A stretch of DNA of 13,704 nucleotides from the NCBI GenBank assembly GCA_002314055.1, contig DCBP01000106.1:1-13704 (forward strand), written 5' to 3'. The translations under genes and the position numbers were made by a program. Below, piece by piece: positions 1 through 7,207 of the stretch (positions are counted from its first letter, which is position 1; the number at the start of each line of letters is the position of its first letter). The notes under the pieces were generated by a model. It was not told the DNA's origin. It made no database searches and saw only the letters and a list, made by a program, of their open reading frames with translations. This DNA comes from Prevotella sp. UBA1104. GTDB lineage: Bacteria; Bacteroidota; Bacteroidia; Bacteroidales; Bacteroidaceae.

Positions 1-9
1 TCTAACTGG

Positions 10-46
10 ACACCCTATAAAAAAAACTTTTTTATTTTTTCGGTGT
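10..46. other. A/T-rich hairpin at the left edge, possibly a terminator of an upstream gene
   Basis: An inner stem pairs bases 17-24 with 28-35 (A-run against T-run, loop AAC). An outer stem pairs ACACC (10-14) with GGTGT (42-46). It lies about 150 bp upstream of the kinase gene. It could be the A/T-rich terminator of a gene beyond the left edge, or a dyad operator. The G+C part is only five base pairs and no long T-run follows the outer arm, so the assignment is weak. Confidence 0.25.
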
Positions 47-109
47 GTCTATTATATTAAAATTCCCAGAGAATATGGCTTTTTCGATCTGTTTATATCA
101 GTAAAATGG

Positions 110-145
110 TGCAATATGTGTCTTATTTGTCCTATTTGAGAAATA
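110..145. repeat. Four in-register 9-bp units (TGTCTTATT-like)
   Basis: Bases 110-145 split into four 9-mers. The central two, TGTCTTATT (119-127) and TGTCCTATT (128-136), differ by one base. The outer two are degenerate. The reverse complement of the central pair (AATAGGACA, AATAAGACA) closely resembles the TATAGGACA/TATAAGATA units at 13649-13684, so this is probably a short inverted member of the same repeat family. It lies just upstream of the kinase promoter. Confidence 0.45.
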
Positions 146-172
146 TAAGGTTAGTTTGTTGTATAAAATTAT

Positions 173-180
173 TATCTTTG
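173..180 (+). promoter_or_regulatory. Bacteroidetes-type -7 box for the PfkB kinase gene
   Basis: TATCTTTG matches the Bacteroidetes -7 consensus TAnnTTTG exactly and ends 20 nt before the ATG, so the 5' leader would be very short. A TTTG at 155-158 could be the -33 element, but the 14-bp gap is shorter than the usual spacing of about 19-21 bp. The -7 box is convincing and the -33 box is not. Confidence 0.5.
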
Positions 181-200
181 CAAAATTGACTGAATAAGAA

Positions 201-1085
201 ATGAAAGATATTTGTTGCATAGGACATATAACAAAAGACAAGATAATTACGCCATTGAGTACTACGTATATGAACGGTGGTACGTCGTTTTATTTTGCAC
301 ATGCTTTAAGTTGCTTGCCTAAGAAAGTTTCGTTCGAACTCGTAACGAAACTATCGGATGAAGATGTTAAGGCAGTTGAAGATTTGCGTTCAAAGAATGT
401 GAATGTGATTTCATACAAGAGCCTTCATACGGTTTTCTTTGAGAATAAATATGGTCAGGTGTCGGACAATAGAACGCAGAGGGTGCTTGAGCGTGCAGAA
501 CCGTTTACAGTTGATGAGGTTGCGCCACTTGAGGCTAAGGTGTTTCATTTAGGGTCGCTACTTGATGATGATTTCCCTGTTGATGTAGTGGAGTATCTTT
601 CCCGTAAAGGACTCGTTTCCATTGATGCACAGGGATATTTGCGCCGGCTTGAAGGTGAGAGCGTGTTGCCTACGGACTGGAAAGATAAATTGCGTATACT
701 CGCCATGACTGATATTCTGAAAGTGAATGAGCATGAGATTGTTTCACTTACTGGTTTTTCTGATCCGCACAAGGCTGCACGCCAGCTTGCCGAGTGGGGA
801 GTGAAAGAAGTATGTGTGACATTAGGTAGCCATGGGTCTATAATATACGCAGATGGCGTTTATTATGATATTCCGGCTTATGAGCCAGCAGAGGTTGTTG
901 ATGCCACGGGATGTGGCGATACATATTCTGCCGGTTATCTCTGGTGTAGAGCTCAAGGACTGGGATATTATGAGGCTGGATGTTTTGCAGCCGCCATGTG
1001 TACGTTGAAACTTGAGCACAGTGGACCATTTTGTGCTACTGAGGAGAAAGTGAGAAGTATTATAGATAACTATGCGGATAAATAA
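201..1085 (+). CDS. PfkB/ribokinase-family carbohydrate kinase, substrate unknown
   Basis: A 294-residue protein with no signal peptide, so cytoplasmic. It has the PfkB layout: an N-terminal substrate-side glycine motif (NGGTSFYFAHAL, residues 25-36), an ATP-side segment K-V-N-E-H-E (174-179), and the C-terminal PfkB signature DATGCGDTYSAGYL (234-247), whose D240 is the expected catalytic base. Most family members read GAGD here; this one reads GCGD. The family phosphorylates sugars, nucleosides or sugar phosphates with ATP, and nothing visible fixes the substrate. The gene converges on the starch operon and has its own -7 box (173-180), so it is probably a separate transcription unit. The ATG at 201 follows an A-rich leader without a Shine-Dalgarno sequence. 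Family assignment is firm; a role in starch use is not shown. Confidence 0.88.
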   Translation: MKDICCIGHITKDKIITPLSTTYMNGGTSFYFAHALSCLPKKVSFELVTKLSDEDVKAVEDLRSKNVNVISYKSLHTVFFENKYGQVSDNRTQRVLERAEPFTVDEVAPLEAKVFHLGSLLDDDFPVDVVEYLSRKGLVSIDAQGYLRRLEGESVLPTDWKDKLRILAMTDILKVNEHEIVSLTGFSDPHKAARQLAEWGVKEVCVTLGSHGSIIYADGVYYDIPAYEPAEVVDATGCGDTYSAGYLWCRAQGLGYYEAGCFAAAMCTLKLEHSGPFCATEEKVRSIIDNYADK

Positions 1086-1126
1086 AAAATACCGGCGGTT
1101 TGGATTGCTCAACCGCCGGTATTTTT
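1085..1126. terminator. Bidirectional rho-independent terminator between convergent genes
   Basis: AAAAATACCGGCGGTT (1085-1100) is perfectly complementary to 1111-1126, with the 10-nt loop TGGATTGCTC. The core ACCGGCGGTT/AACCGCCGGT is strong. T residues follow on the right for + strand transcripts, and the A-run at 1084-1089 gives the U-tract for minus strand transcripts. The kinase stop codon (1083-1085) touches the left arm, and the amylase stop codon (1127-1129) starts directly after the right arm. Confidence 0.92.
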
Positions 1127-3172
1127 TTATCTCACTACTTTACTGCCGTTTACAATATATATGCCAGAAGGAAGTCCTGTTATTGCTTCGCTTGTAGGCA
1201 CATGCTTGTTAAACCGTCTGACTGTTTTTCCGTCGATGCCGATAACTATTGTGTTAGACATCTTGTCGTTCCTATCGTAAACGGTAGAGCTTATACCGCT
1301 TGCATATTGTTCGGTAACATCTTTTATTTTGTAATGTCCGGCTGCATCCTTGTCATTAAGGATTTCAATATATGATGTCTTGTTGATGTTTTGGACGTTT
1401 ACAGTTTGTTGTGCACCATTGTCTGTGTTGAATACAAAATTCACATAATCGTCAGCTGAATTCATTGTATAGCCCAGGGTGTACCATTGTTTTCCTCCGG
1501 TATTCGTGGTAGTCGTAATATTGTCTCCTGGCCATTTTGCCGCTGTCGGATTGTGAGTTCCGTCGCCGCCCCACGACCATACGTTCATGCTCGTCCATCC
1601 TACATTCTCGGCATTGACGTTTACAGATATGTTATATGGCTTGAATGATTTTATGCTGTATGTGCGTTCCACGATACCCGTAACGCTGCCGTCGACAAGC
1701 AGTCCGATTTTCATTGTATAGTCACCTTCTGGAAGCGACACCTTGGTTCCGTTGTCTACAGCCGTACTGTTTACAGTCGGTATGGAACCATCTATAGTAT
1801 AAACGAGTTTTGCGTTGTCGCTTTGTGATATGGCACGCAATGTGGCCGTGGTATTGCCGTAATAGGTGCCGGAAGGCAATGAAGTCCATGCTGTTTCTTT
1901 GCTTCTTTCAATAAAATAGCGATAGTTCTTACCCTCTGCGGCAAGCGCCCATACACTCTTGTCTGGAGTAACGGTGTTTGCTTTAGTTCCTACAACGGCA
2001 TAGAGATTGCCGTTTGTGCCGGTAGAAGTAAAGCTGTAGTATGTTACGCCACTTTCGTTGCATTTAAAAGAGCTTGTGTTGCTTATGCCAACAAGGTTGC
2101 GCAGCAGAATCATATTCTTAATCTCTGGCTTCCAGTCAATCCAATGCTTCATAAATACGCATGGTGTGCCGGGCATGGCAAGAATGTATGCATTGGCTGC
2201 GAGAGTATCCGATTTTATCGGATCCTGTTGTTCAGTTGCTGAACGCCATTGTGTATCGTGGTTCTCCACGAAAGTTACGGCATAGCGTGAGTATTGCGGA
2301 TCTGTGGCAAGAGAAGCCTGTGACAATTTTGTCCAGTTGCTGTAGGCAGTTGCTTGTTTAACGGCGTTGCGGATAGGAAAATCGAATGCGGCACTCTGTA
2401 TGTTGCCGTCAACCTTAGTTCCGTCAATCCATGTTGCCACCTTCTGCTTGTCGTAGTCGAAGTATTCTCCAACAGAGAATTCCGGTTTCGCAGCATTGTT
2501 GTAAATACCAGTAAATTTCGACGCATATCCCTTCACCATGTCGTAGCGCACTCCAGTATATCCAAGGTCGTTGAGCAGAAAGTCAAGATAAGCCTTAACG
2601 TTTTGCTGTACGTTTTGACTGTTGTGGTCAAGGTCGCGTGCAAAGCTTGCTCCCTCTCCGGTGTCATAGTTTGGGCTCAGTTCATAACCGTTGCTCTTTG
2701 CCCATGCAGCAGTTTGTCCGTTGCAGTCGTCCTTGCATATATCGGTAGACTGCAATTGATAGGTTACTCCCTTATATGTCTCCTTCGGGAAGTCCACCCA
2801 GTTTGTCAATGTCTTGCGGTGGTTAATGACGACATCGGCAATAGTGCCGAGACCTTTATCCTTAAAAGTCTTTATCATAGAGCGCAGTTCTTCTTCAGAA
2901 CCGAAGGCACTCTTATAGTTGTTAAACCAGTATAGGTCGTCATATCCCATGGATTCCCCACCGCAGTTTCCGCTCTGCGGAATCCATATCAGTTTGAAAT
3001 ACTGCGATAGTTCGTCTGCTTGACTTTCAAGGTTCTTCCAGTTTGAGGCATCATAGCTGTTCCAATAGAATCCCTGGAGCATAACGCCTTGATAGTTGGC
3101 TGGCCATCCTTGAGCCATGATAGCTGTAGGAACGGCGAGAGCTGCTAAAAGTGATGATAATTTCTTGTTCAT
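1127..3172 (-). CDS. Secreted modular alpha-amylase (GH13) with CBM26-like module and C-terminal sorting-like tail
   Basis: A 681-residue endo-acting alpha-1,4-glucanase. Residues 1-20 are a signal peptide (KK, hydrophobic core, IMA before Q21) with no lipobox cysteine. All four GH13 regions are present: DVVINH (113-118), GVRYDMVKGY with nucleophile D211, GEYF with acid E236, and FVENHD with D306. The NHR after region I, the KGY in region II and the PGTPCVF stretch near 335 resemble plant/archaeal-type amylases (GH13_6/7) more than SusG. Residues about 443-512 look like a chitobiase C-terminal/FN3-type domain (VYTIDGSIPT). Residues about 513-612 look like a CBM26-type starch-binding module (VWSWGGDG, KWPGD). 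The last 42 residues end GIYIVNGSKVVR, like T9SS type A sorting tails. It is the last gene of the operon, 7 bp after the susA-like gene, and its stop abuts the terminator. Catalytic assignment is firm; module names and export route are inferred. Confidence 0.92.
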   Translation of the reverse strand: MNKKLSSLLAALAVPTAIMAQGWPANYQGVMLQGFYWNSYDASNWKNLESQADELSQYFKLIWIPQSGNCGGESMGYDDLYWFNNYKSAFGSEEELRSMIKTFKDKGLGTIADVVINHRKTLTNWVDFPKETYKGVTYQLQSTDICKDDCNGQTAAWAKSNGYELSPNYDTGEGASFARDLDHNSQNVQQNVKAYLDFLLNDLGYTGVRYDMVKGYASKFTGIYNNAAKPEFSVGEYFDYDKQKVATWIDGTKVDGNIQSAAFDFPIRNAVKQATAYSNWTKLSQASLATDPQYSRYAVTFVENHDTQWRSATEQQDPIKSDTLAANAYILAMPGTPCVFMKHWIDWKPEIKNMILLRNLVGISNTSSFKCNESGVTYYSFTSTGTNGNLYAVVGTKANTVTPDKSVWALAAEGKNYRYFIERSKETAWTSLPSGTYYGNTTATLRAISQSDNAKLVYTIDGSIPTVNSTAVDNGTKVSLPEGDYTMKIGLLVDGSVTGIVERTYSIKSFKPYNISVNVNAENVGWTSMNVWSWGGDGTHNPTAAKWPGDNITTTTNTGGKQWYTLGYTMNSADDYVNFVFNTDNGAQQTVNVQNINKTSYIEILNDKDAAGHYKIKDVTEQYASGISSTVYDRNDKMSNTIVIGIDGKTVRRFNKHVPTSEAITGLPSGIYIVNGSKVVR

Positions 3173-3179
3173 TGTATTA

Positions 3180-5102
3180 TTAAAGTTTTATTTCCAAAAT
3201 CATAGTTCCCCTTGCAGGCAATGTAACATCCTTTGTCAAGTCAATCTTTCTGCCGGTTAGGATGTTGATTGCTTCACCGGCACCGTTTATTATCTCGGCA
3301 TAGCGTGCCACATGCATCTTCTTCTGATGATTTGTACCGTTGAGAACGGTAAGTACGGCATTGTTTTCCAAGGTGCGTGCTACTACATATACCCCGTCTT
3401 GAGGGATAAACTGCGTTTGTTTACCCTTTATGATAACGTCGTTTCCCTGTCGCCAGTGAAGCAGTCGGCTGAGCCAGTTGAACATTTGGTTTTCTTCTTT
3501 TGTCCTGCCCTCTTTAGTAAAGGCATTATGGCTGTCGCCGGGGAAACCGCCTGGAAAATCGCGACGCACATTACCGTCGGTTACTTGTTTCGTGCCGTTC
3601 ATAAGAATTTCCGTTCCATAATAAAGTTGCGGAATGCGGTTTATGGTGAGCAACAGTGCAAGAGCCTGTTTGAGCGCCAGCGTATCGGTGCCGTTGCCAA
3701 GGAAGCGGTCGGTATCATGATTCTCTATGAAAGCCATGACATGACTTGGATCTTTGTAAAGATAATCATAGCAGAGAGAGTTATAGATACGGTTGAAGCC
3801 ATTCCACCATGCGTCAGTCTCTTCATTCTTAGCCTGGTTCAGACGGTCGAAGAATGCAAAATCCATAACAGTCTTTAAGTAAGAATTTTGGTCAGAGAGT
3901 TTAGAGTCCTTCTGCCATGCGGCAGTATATGCCGGCTCCGTAACCCATGTTTCGCCAACGGTATTGAAGTTAGGGTATTCCTCGTCAAGCACTTCCATCC
4001 ATCGTGCCATTCCCTTCCTGTCGGCATAAGGATAAGTATCCATTCGTATTCCGTCAATTCCGGCAGTTTCAATCCACCATTCGCTGTTTTGTATGAGATA
4101 AGTCATAAGGTGCTGGTTCCGCTGGTTAAGGTCAGGCATCGTCGGCACGAACCATCCGTCTACGGTTTCCTTTAAATCCACCTTACTTGCATAAGGATCG
4201 AGCACAGGAGTCAGTTTATAGCTCGTCTGCAGGTATTTGTCGTTCACCTCAGCAGCCCCGTCGATAGTCTTAGTCTTTTTGTTCCTTGCTTGATTCTCGG
4301 GGTAGAGCCATTCCGGATAATTAAACCAGTCTTTTGAAGGCATATCCTTAACCCACGGATGGTCGAAGCCGCAGTGGTTGAAAATCATATCCATTACCAC
4401 CTTCAGTCCCTTTCGGTGAGCCTCGTTGATAAGACTGCAGTAGTCATCATTAGAGCCGAAACGCGGGTCCACGCGATAGTAATTTGTTGTGGCATATCCG
4501 TGATAAGTGCTTTGGTTGCCATTGTCGGGCGAATTGTTCTCCAGAACAGGAGTGAACCACAGAGCCGTTACACCCAGTTGATTGAAATAGTCAAGATGCT
4601 GGCGTATGCCGTTGATGTCGCCGCCGTGTCGCAGACTCGGTTCTTTGCGGTTGATGGAGTAGGGGAGCATACCCTTTATGTTACTCTTGTCGAAGCTGCT
4701 GCTTGCAAAGCGGTCGGGCATGAGCATATAGAGCACGTCGGCATTAGAGAAGCCTTTGTGTTCTTCACCTTTCATCATTCTCTCTTTAAGAACATATTTT
4801 ACTGTCTGCTTTCCGCTTTTGCTGTCAAATTTCAGATTTATAGTACCCGCCTTTGCATCTTTCACGTTCATGTATACGAGAAGATAGTTAGGCGAGTCAA
4901 GTCTTACCAGGCTGTCGATTTTTATGCCCGGGTAATCGGTAGAAACATTTGCCGAACGGATATCCTTTCCGTATACCATAAGCTGAACCTGAGGATTCTT
5001 CATGCCGACGAACCAGTTTGTCGGTTCTATGCGGTCAATCTTGTTTATTGCGCTCATTGTTAATGTAGTGCCCAGTAGAAGGGCGGTTATTGCTTTTCTC
5101 AT
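3180..5102 (-). CDS. susA: Periplasmic neopullulanase/cyclomaltodextrinase, SusA-like (GH13)
   Basis: 640 residues, close to the roughly 617 of B. thetaiotaomicron SusA. Residues 1-18 form a signal peptide (likely cut after MSA) without a lipobox, so periplasmic. The segment from about 22 (RIEPTNWFVGMKNPQVQLMV) is typical of the cyclomaltodextrinase N-terminal domain. The GH13 barrel follows with DMIFNH (238-243), GIRMDTY with nucleophile D355, GETW with acid E384, and FIENHDTDR with D463. The C-terminal 80 or so residues form the short beta domain usual in this family. It should hydrolyse maltodextrins, cyclodextrins or pullulan to short sugars. It lies 7 bp upstream of the amylase gene, implying tight co-expression, and 80 bp after the pullulanase. 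The ATG follows ATCAACA in an A-rich leader without a Shine-Dalgarno sequence. Linkage preference cannot be read from sequence. Confidence 0.92.
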   Translation of the reverse strand: MRKAITALLLGTTLTMSAINKIDRIEPTNWFVGMKNPQVQLMVYGKDIRSANVSTDYPGIKIDSLVRLDSPNYLLVYMNVKDAKAGTINLKFDSKSGKQTVKYVLKERMMKGEEHKGFSNADVLYMLMPDRFASSSFDKSNIKGMLPYSINRKEPSLRHGGDINGIRQHLDYFNQLGVTALWFTPVLENNSPDNGNQSTYHGYATTNYYRVDPRFGSNDDYCSLINEAHRKGLKVVMDMIFNHCGFDHPWVKDMPSKDWFNYPEWLYPENQARNKKTKTIDGAAEVNDKYLQTSYKLTPVLDPYASKVDLKETVDGWFVPTMPDLNQRNQHLMTYLIQNSEWWIETAGIDGIRMDTYPYADRKGMARWMEVLDEEYPNFNTVGETWVTEPAYTAAWQKDSKLSDQNSYLKTVMDFAFFDRLNQAKNEETDAWWNGFNRIYNSLCYDYLYKDPSHVMAFIENHDTDRFLGNGTDTLALKQALALLLTINRIPQLYYGTEILMNGTKQVTDGNVRRDFPGGFPGDSHNAFTKEGRTKEENQMFNWLSRLLHWRQGNDVIIKGKQTQFIPQDGVYVVARTLENNAVLTVLNGTNHQKKMHVARYAEIINGAGEAINILTGRKIDLTKDVTLPARGTMILEIKL

Positions 5103-5124
5103 TGTTGATAATTTTATGTTGTTT

Positions 5125-5169
5125 TGGGAGAACTGGGAGTTCTGGGAGTATTGGGAGAACTGGGCTGTC
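5125..5169. repeat. 9-bp tandem array (TGGGAGNNN), five units, in the susA-like leader
   Basis: The units are TGGGAGAAC (5125), TGGGAGTTC (5134), TGGGAGTAT (5143), TGGGAGAAC (5152) and a degenerate TGGGCTGTC (5161), with no slip in register. The array fills most of the 80-bp gap and begins 22 nt upstream of the susA-like ATG. In the minus-strand mRNA it reads as a pyrimidine-rich (N)3CTCCCA repeat. The first two units contain GAAC-TGGGA-GTTC, a small hairpin. Confidence 0.9.
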
Positions 5170-5182
5170 TTTGGACTTAGGC

Positions 5183-7090
5183 TTATTGGTGCATAATTAT
5201 TGCACTTTGAGGCTCAACTATAGCAATGTTGCCTGTGAGAGAGCCAAGTCCGTTGCAGTCAACTTTCCCGTTTCTTGTAACGACAGTATAATTCCCTTCA
5301 GGGATTGTAATTTCTATGGTTTCTTTGTTGGCATTAAGAATAACTATAATGTCCTTCCATGAGTCGCCACCGGCATAATCCTTCAAGCGGAAAACCACGA
5401 CACCTTTGGGAACATCCAGAAATTCAAGATGCTTTCTCACTTCATCGGCATTACCCATGCGAAAGGCCGGATGAGCCTTCCTTAGGGCAATCATACCACT
5501 GTAGTAATTGAATACCTCAGGATATTTCTTCAAATTGTTCCAGTCGAGATGATTTATGCTGTCAGGAGAGTTGTAGCTGTTGTGCACCCCTTTCTTGTCG
5601 CGTAGCATCTCTTCGCCACAGAGAATGAACGGCACACCCTGGGATGTGAGCACTGCAGTTTGTGCAAGCAAGTCAAGACGGATAAGTTCGTCTTTTTTAA
5701 TGCCGGGGATAGAGGCACGCAAACGGTCGGTCAGACACATGTCGTCGTGGCAACTCACGTAGCTTATCATCTGTGCAGGAGAGTTAGTCCAAGCCGCATT
5801 GCTGTAATTAACCTTCTTCATATCAATTTGCGGATGACTGATAGCTCCAGCTATTCCAAACTTAATGCTTTCCTCCATATCCGGTTCGCCGGCAAGGAAT
5901 CCGCCCTTATGGTCGTCGCTAAACGGTCCGCGCATAGCATCGCGCATGTCATCGCAGAAAGCTCCGATGCCGTCAAGCTGTTTGGTATTGGCTTTCATTG
6001 CAAGCTTGTCTGTAGGATAAGCACAGTTGCCGGCGCTCCATCCCTCACCATAAATATATATAGAAGGATCAATCTTGTTAACTTCATGCCGTATATAGTT
6101 CATCGTCTCGATGTCGTGAACGCCCATAAGGTCGAAGCGGAATCCGTCGATATGATATTCGTTGATCCAGTATTTCACGCTTTCAGTCATGTATTCCCTC
6201 ATCAGAGGCTTTTCGGATGCCGTTTCGTTGCCGCAACCAGAGCCGTTGGAATATTTCCCGTCGGAAGTCTTTCGATAGAAATAATCCGGATAGATACGTT
6301 GGAAGTTACTGTTCTCAATATCAAAAGTATGGTTGTAAACCACATCGAGGATAACTCTGATGCCAGCCTTGTGCAAGGCTTGCACCATCATCTTAAACTC
6401 CTTGATGCGAGTCTGTGGATTATAGGGGTCTGTAGAGTAGCTGCCCTCCGGAACATTGTAGTTCTTTGGGTCATATCCCCAGTTATATTGAGGTTCGTTA
6501 AGCTGAGTTTCATCAACCGATGCATAGTCGAATGATGGCAGGATATGAACGGCATTTACGCCAAGGCGCTTTAGATATTCGATAGCCTTTGGTTCGGTGA
6601 GGGCGAGGAATTTTCCCTTGTGCTCAATTCCCGACGAAGGGTCTATAGAAAAGTCTCTGTGGTGTAACTCATATATAATAAGGTCGCAAGGCGATTTAAT
6701 CTCAGGTCTTTTGTCCGTTTCCCATCCCTCAGGATTCGTTTCCGTCATATCAACGATGGCGGCACGGTTTCCGTTCACTCCTACGGCTTTGGCAAAAAGA
6801 CCGGGACATTCTCCATTGCCTGAGTCAAACGTATAGAATTTACCTTTAAGATTTCCTTTTAACTCAGCTTGCCATAAGTCATTGTCTACTTTTTTCATCT
6901 TTACTGTCTTAACGGCTTTTCCCGAGATGCCGTCGTTATATATTCGTAAAGTGGCATTATTAGGGGCGACAAGCTGGAATACAGTCTTGTTGTTAGAGAA
7001 CGACATCTCTCTAAATAAAGCTTGGGCTTGGATTGTTTGTGGAATTATTGTGGCAAACAATGTTGAAAAAAATATGGTTGGTAGTTTCAT
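5183..7090 (-). CDS. pulA: Type I pullulanase, exported debranching enzyme (GH13)
   Basis: 635 residues. Residues 1-22 are a signal peptide ending QTIQA before Q23, with no lipobox, so probably periplasmic. Residues about 25-115 form a compact CBM48-like beta domain. The type I pullulanase signature YNWGYDPKNYNVPEG occupies 202-216. The GH13 regions follow: DVVYNH (249-254), GFRFDLMG with nucleophile D320, YGEGW with acid E349, and YVSCHDD with D449. The enzyme hydrolyses alpha-1,6 branch points of pullulan, amylopectin fragments and branched maltodextrins, giving linear chains to SusA-like and GH97 neighbours. The size is near the lower end for type I pullulanases, with no extra starch-binding modules. 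The ATG follows AATCACA in an A-rich leader, 117 bp after the GH97 stop. Family assignment is firm because the YNWGYDP motif is diagnostic. Confidence 0.93.
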   Translation of the reverse strand: MKLPTIFFSTLFATIIPQTIQAQALFREMSFSNNKTVFQLVAPNNATLRIYNDGISGKAVKTVKMKKVDNDLWQAELKGNLKGKFYTFDSGNGECPGLFAKAVGVNGNRAAIVDMTETNPEGWETDKRPEIKSPCDLIIYELHHRDFSIDPSSGIEHKGKFLALTEPKAIEYLKRLGVNAVHILPSFDYASVDETQLNEPQYNWGYDPKNYNVPEGSYSTDPYNPQTRIKEFKMMVQALHKAGIRVILDVVYNHTFDIENSNFQRIYPDYFYRKTSDGKYSNGSGCGNETASEKPLMREYMTESVKYWINEYHIDGFRFDLMGVHDIETMNYIRHEVNKIDPSIYIYGEGWSAGNCAYPTDKLAMKANTKQLDGIGAFCDDMRDAMRGPFSDDHKGGFLAGEPDMEESIKFGIAGAISHPQIDMKKVNYSNAAWTNSPAQMISYVSCHDDMCLTDRLRASIPGIKKDELIRLDLLAQTAVLTSQGVPFILCGEEMLRDKKGVHNSYNSPDSINHLDWNNLKKYPEVFNYYSGMIALRKAHPAFRMGNADEVRKHLEFLDVPKGVVVFRLKDYAGGDSWKDIIVILNANKETIEITIPEGNYTVVTRNGKVDCNGLGSLTGNIAIVEPQSAIIMHQ

Positions 7091-7106
7091 TGTGATTCTT
7101 TTTTAT

Positions 7107-7169
7107 TGGGAGAACTGGGAGTTCTTGGAGTTCTTGGAGAATTGGGAGGACTGGGAGAATTGAGAGTAC
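7107..7169. repeat. 9-bp tandem array (TGGGAGNNN), seven units, in the pullulanase leader
   Basis: Seven consecutive 9-mers in perfect register start at 7107, 7116, 7125, 7134, 7143, 7152 and 7161. The first two are TGGGAGAAC and TGGGAGTTC, as at the other arrays. Units 3 and 4 begin TTGGAG and the last is TGAGAGTAC. The array begins 16 nt upstream of the pullulanase ATG, and its last unit forms one arm of the hairpin at 7154-7200. Confidence 0.9.
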
Positions 7170-7200
7170 TCCGATTTTCTTGGAGTACTCTCAGTTCTTC
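7154..7200. other. Large hairpin built from repeat units in the GH97-pullulanase gap
   Basis: TGAGAGTACTCC (7161-7172) is perfectly complementary to 7182-7193, with a 9-nt loop (GATTTTCTT). Allowing G-T pairs, the stem extends outward to about 7154 and 7200, roughly 19 bp. It begins a few bases after the GH97 stop codon in the transcript. No U-tract follows on the minus strand, so it is not a classical terminator. A role in protecting the upstream mRNA 3' end, or partial attenuation, is possible but unproven. Confidence 0.75.
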
Positions 7201-7207
7201 AGATAAT

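Noticed and set aside
155..158. TTTG as the -33 box of the kinase promoter
   Set aside because: It is only 14 bp from the -7 box, too short for the usual Bacteroidetes spacing. The other TTTG (135-138) is too far.
201..1085. Calling the kinase a fructokinase or glucokinase serving the starch operon
   Set aside because: PfkB substrate cannot be read from these motifs, and the gene is on the opposite strand with its own promoter and a terminator between.
5002..5196. Possible small protein with a W-E-N-W-E-F-W-E repeat
   Set aside because: It is an antisense reading of the susA-like gene start plus the 9-bp array. No promoter or leader supports it.
5660..6535. A 291-codon open frame on the + strand opposite the pullulanase gene
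   Set aside because: It is fully antisense to a gene with all GH13 motifs, resembles no known family, and has no promoter or leader of its own. The same applies to the long + frame at 4359-5063 opposite the susA-like gene.
5125..7169. CRISPR-like or direct-repeat array
   Set aside because: Units are 9 bp and contiguous, with no unique spacers, and no cas genes are present.
7154..7200. Rho-independent terminator between GH97 and pullulanase
   Set aside because: The stem is strong, but what follows on the minus strand is C/T-mixed repeat without a run of U, so it was recorded as a hairpin only.
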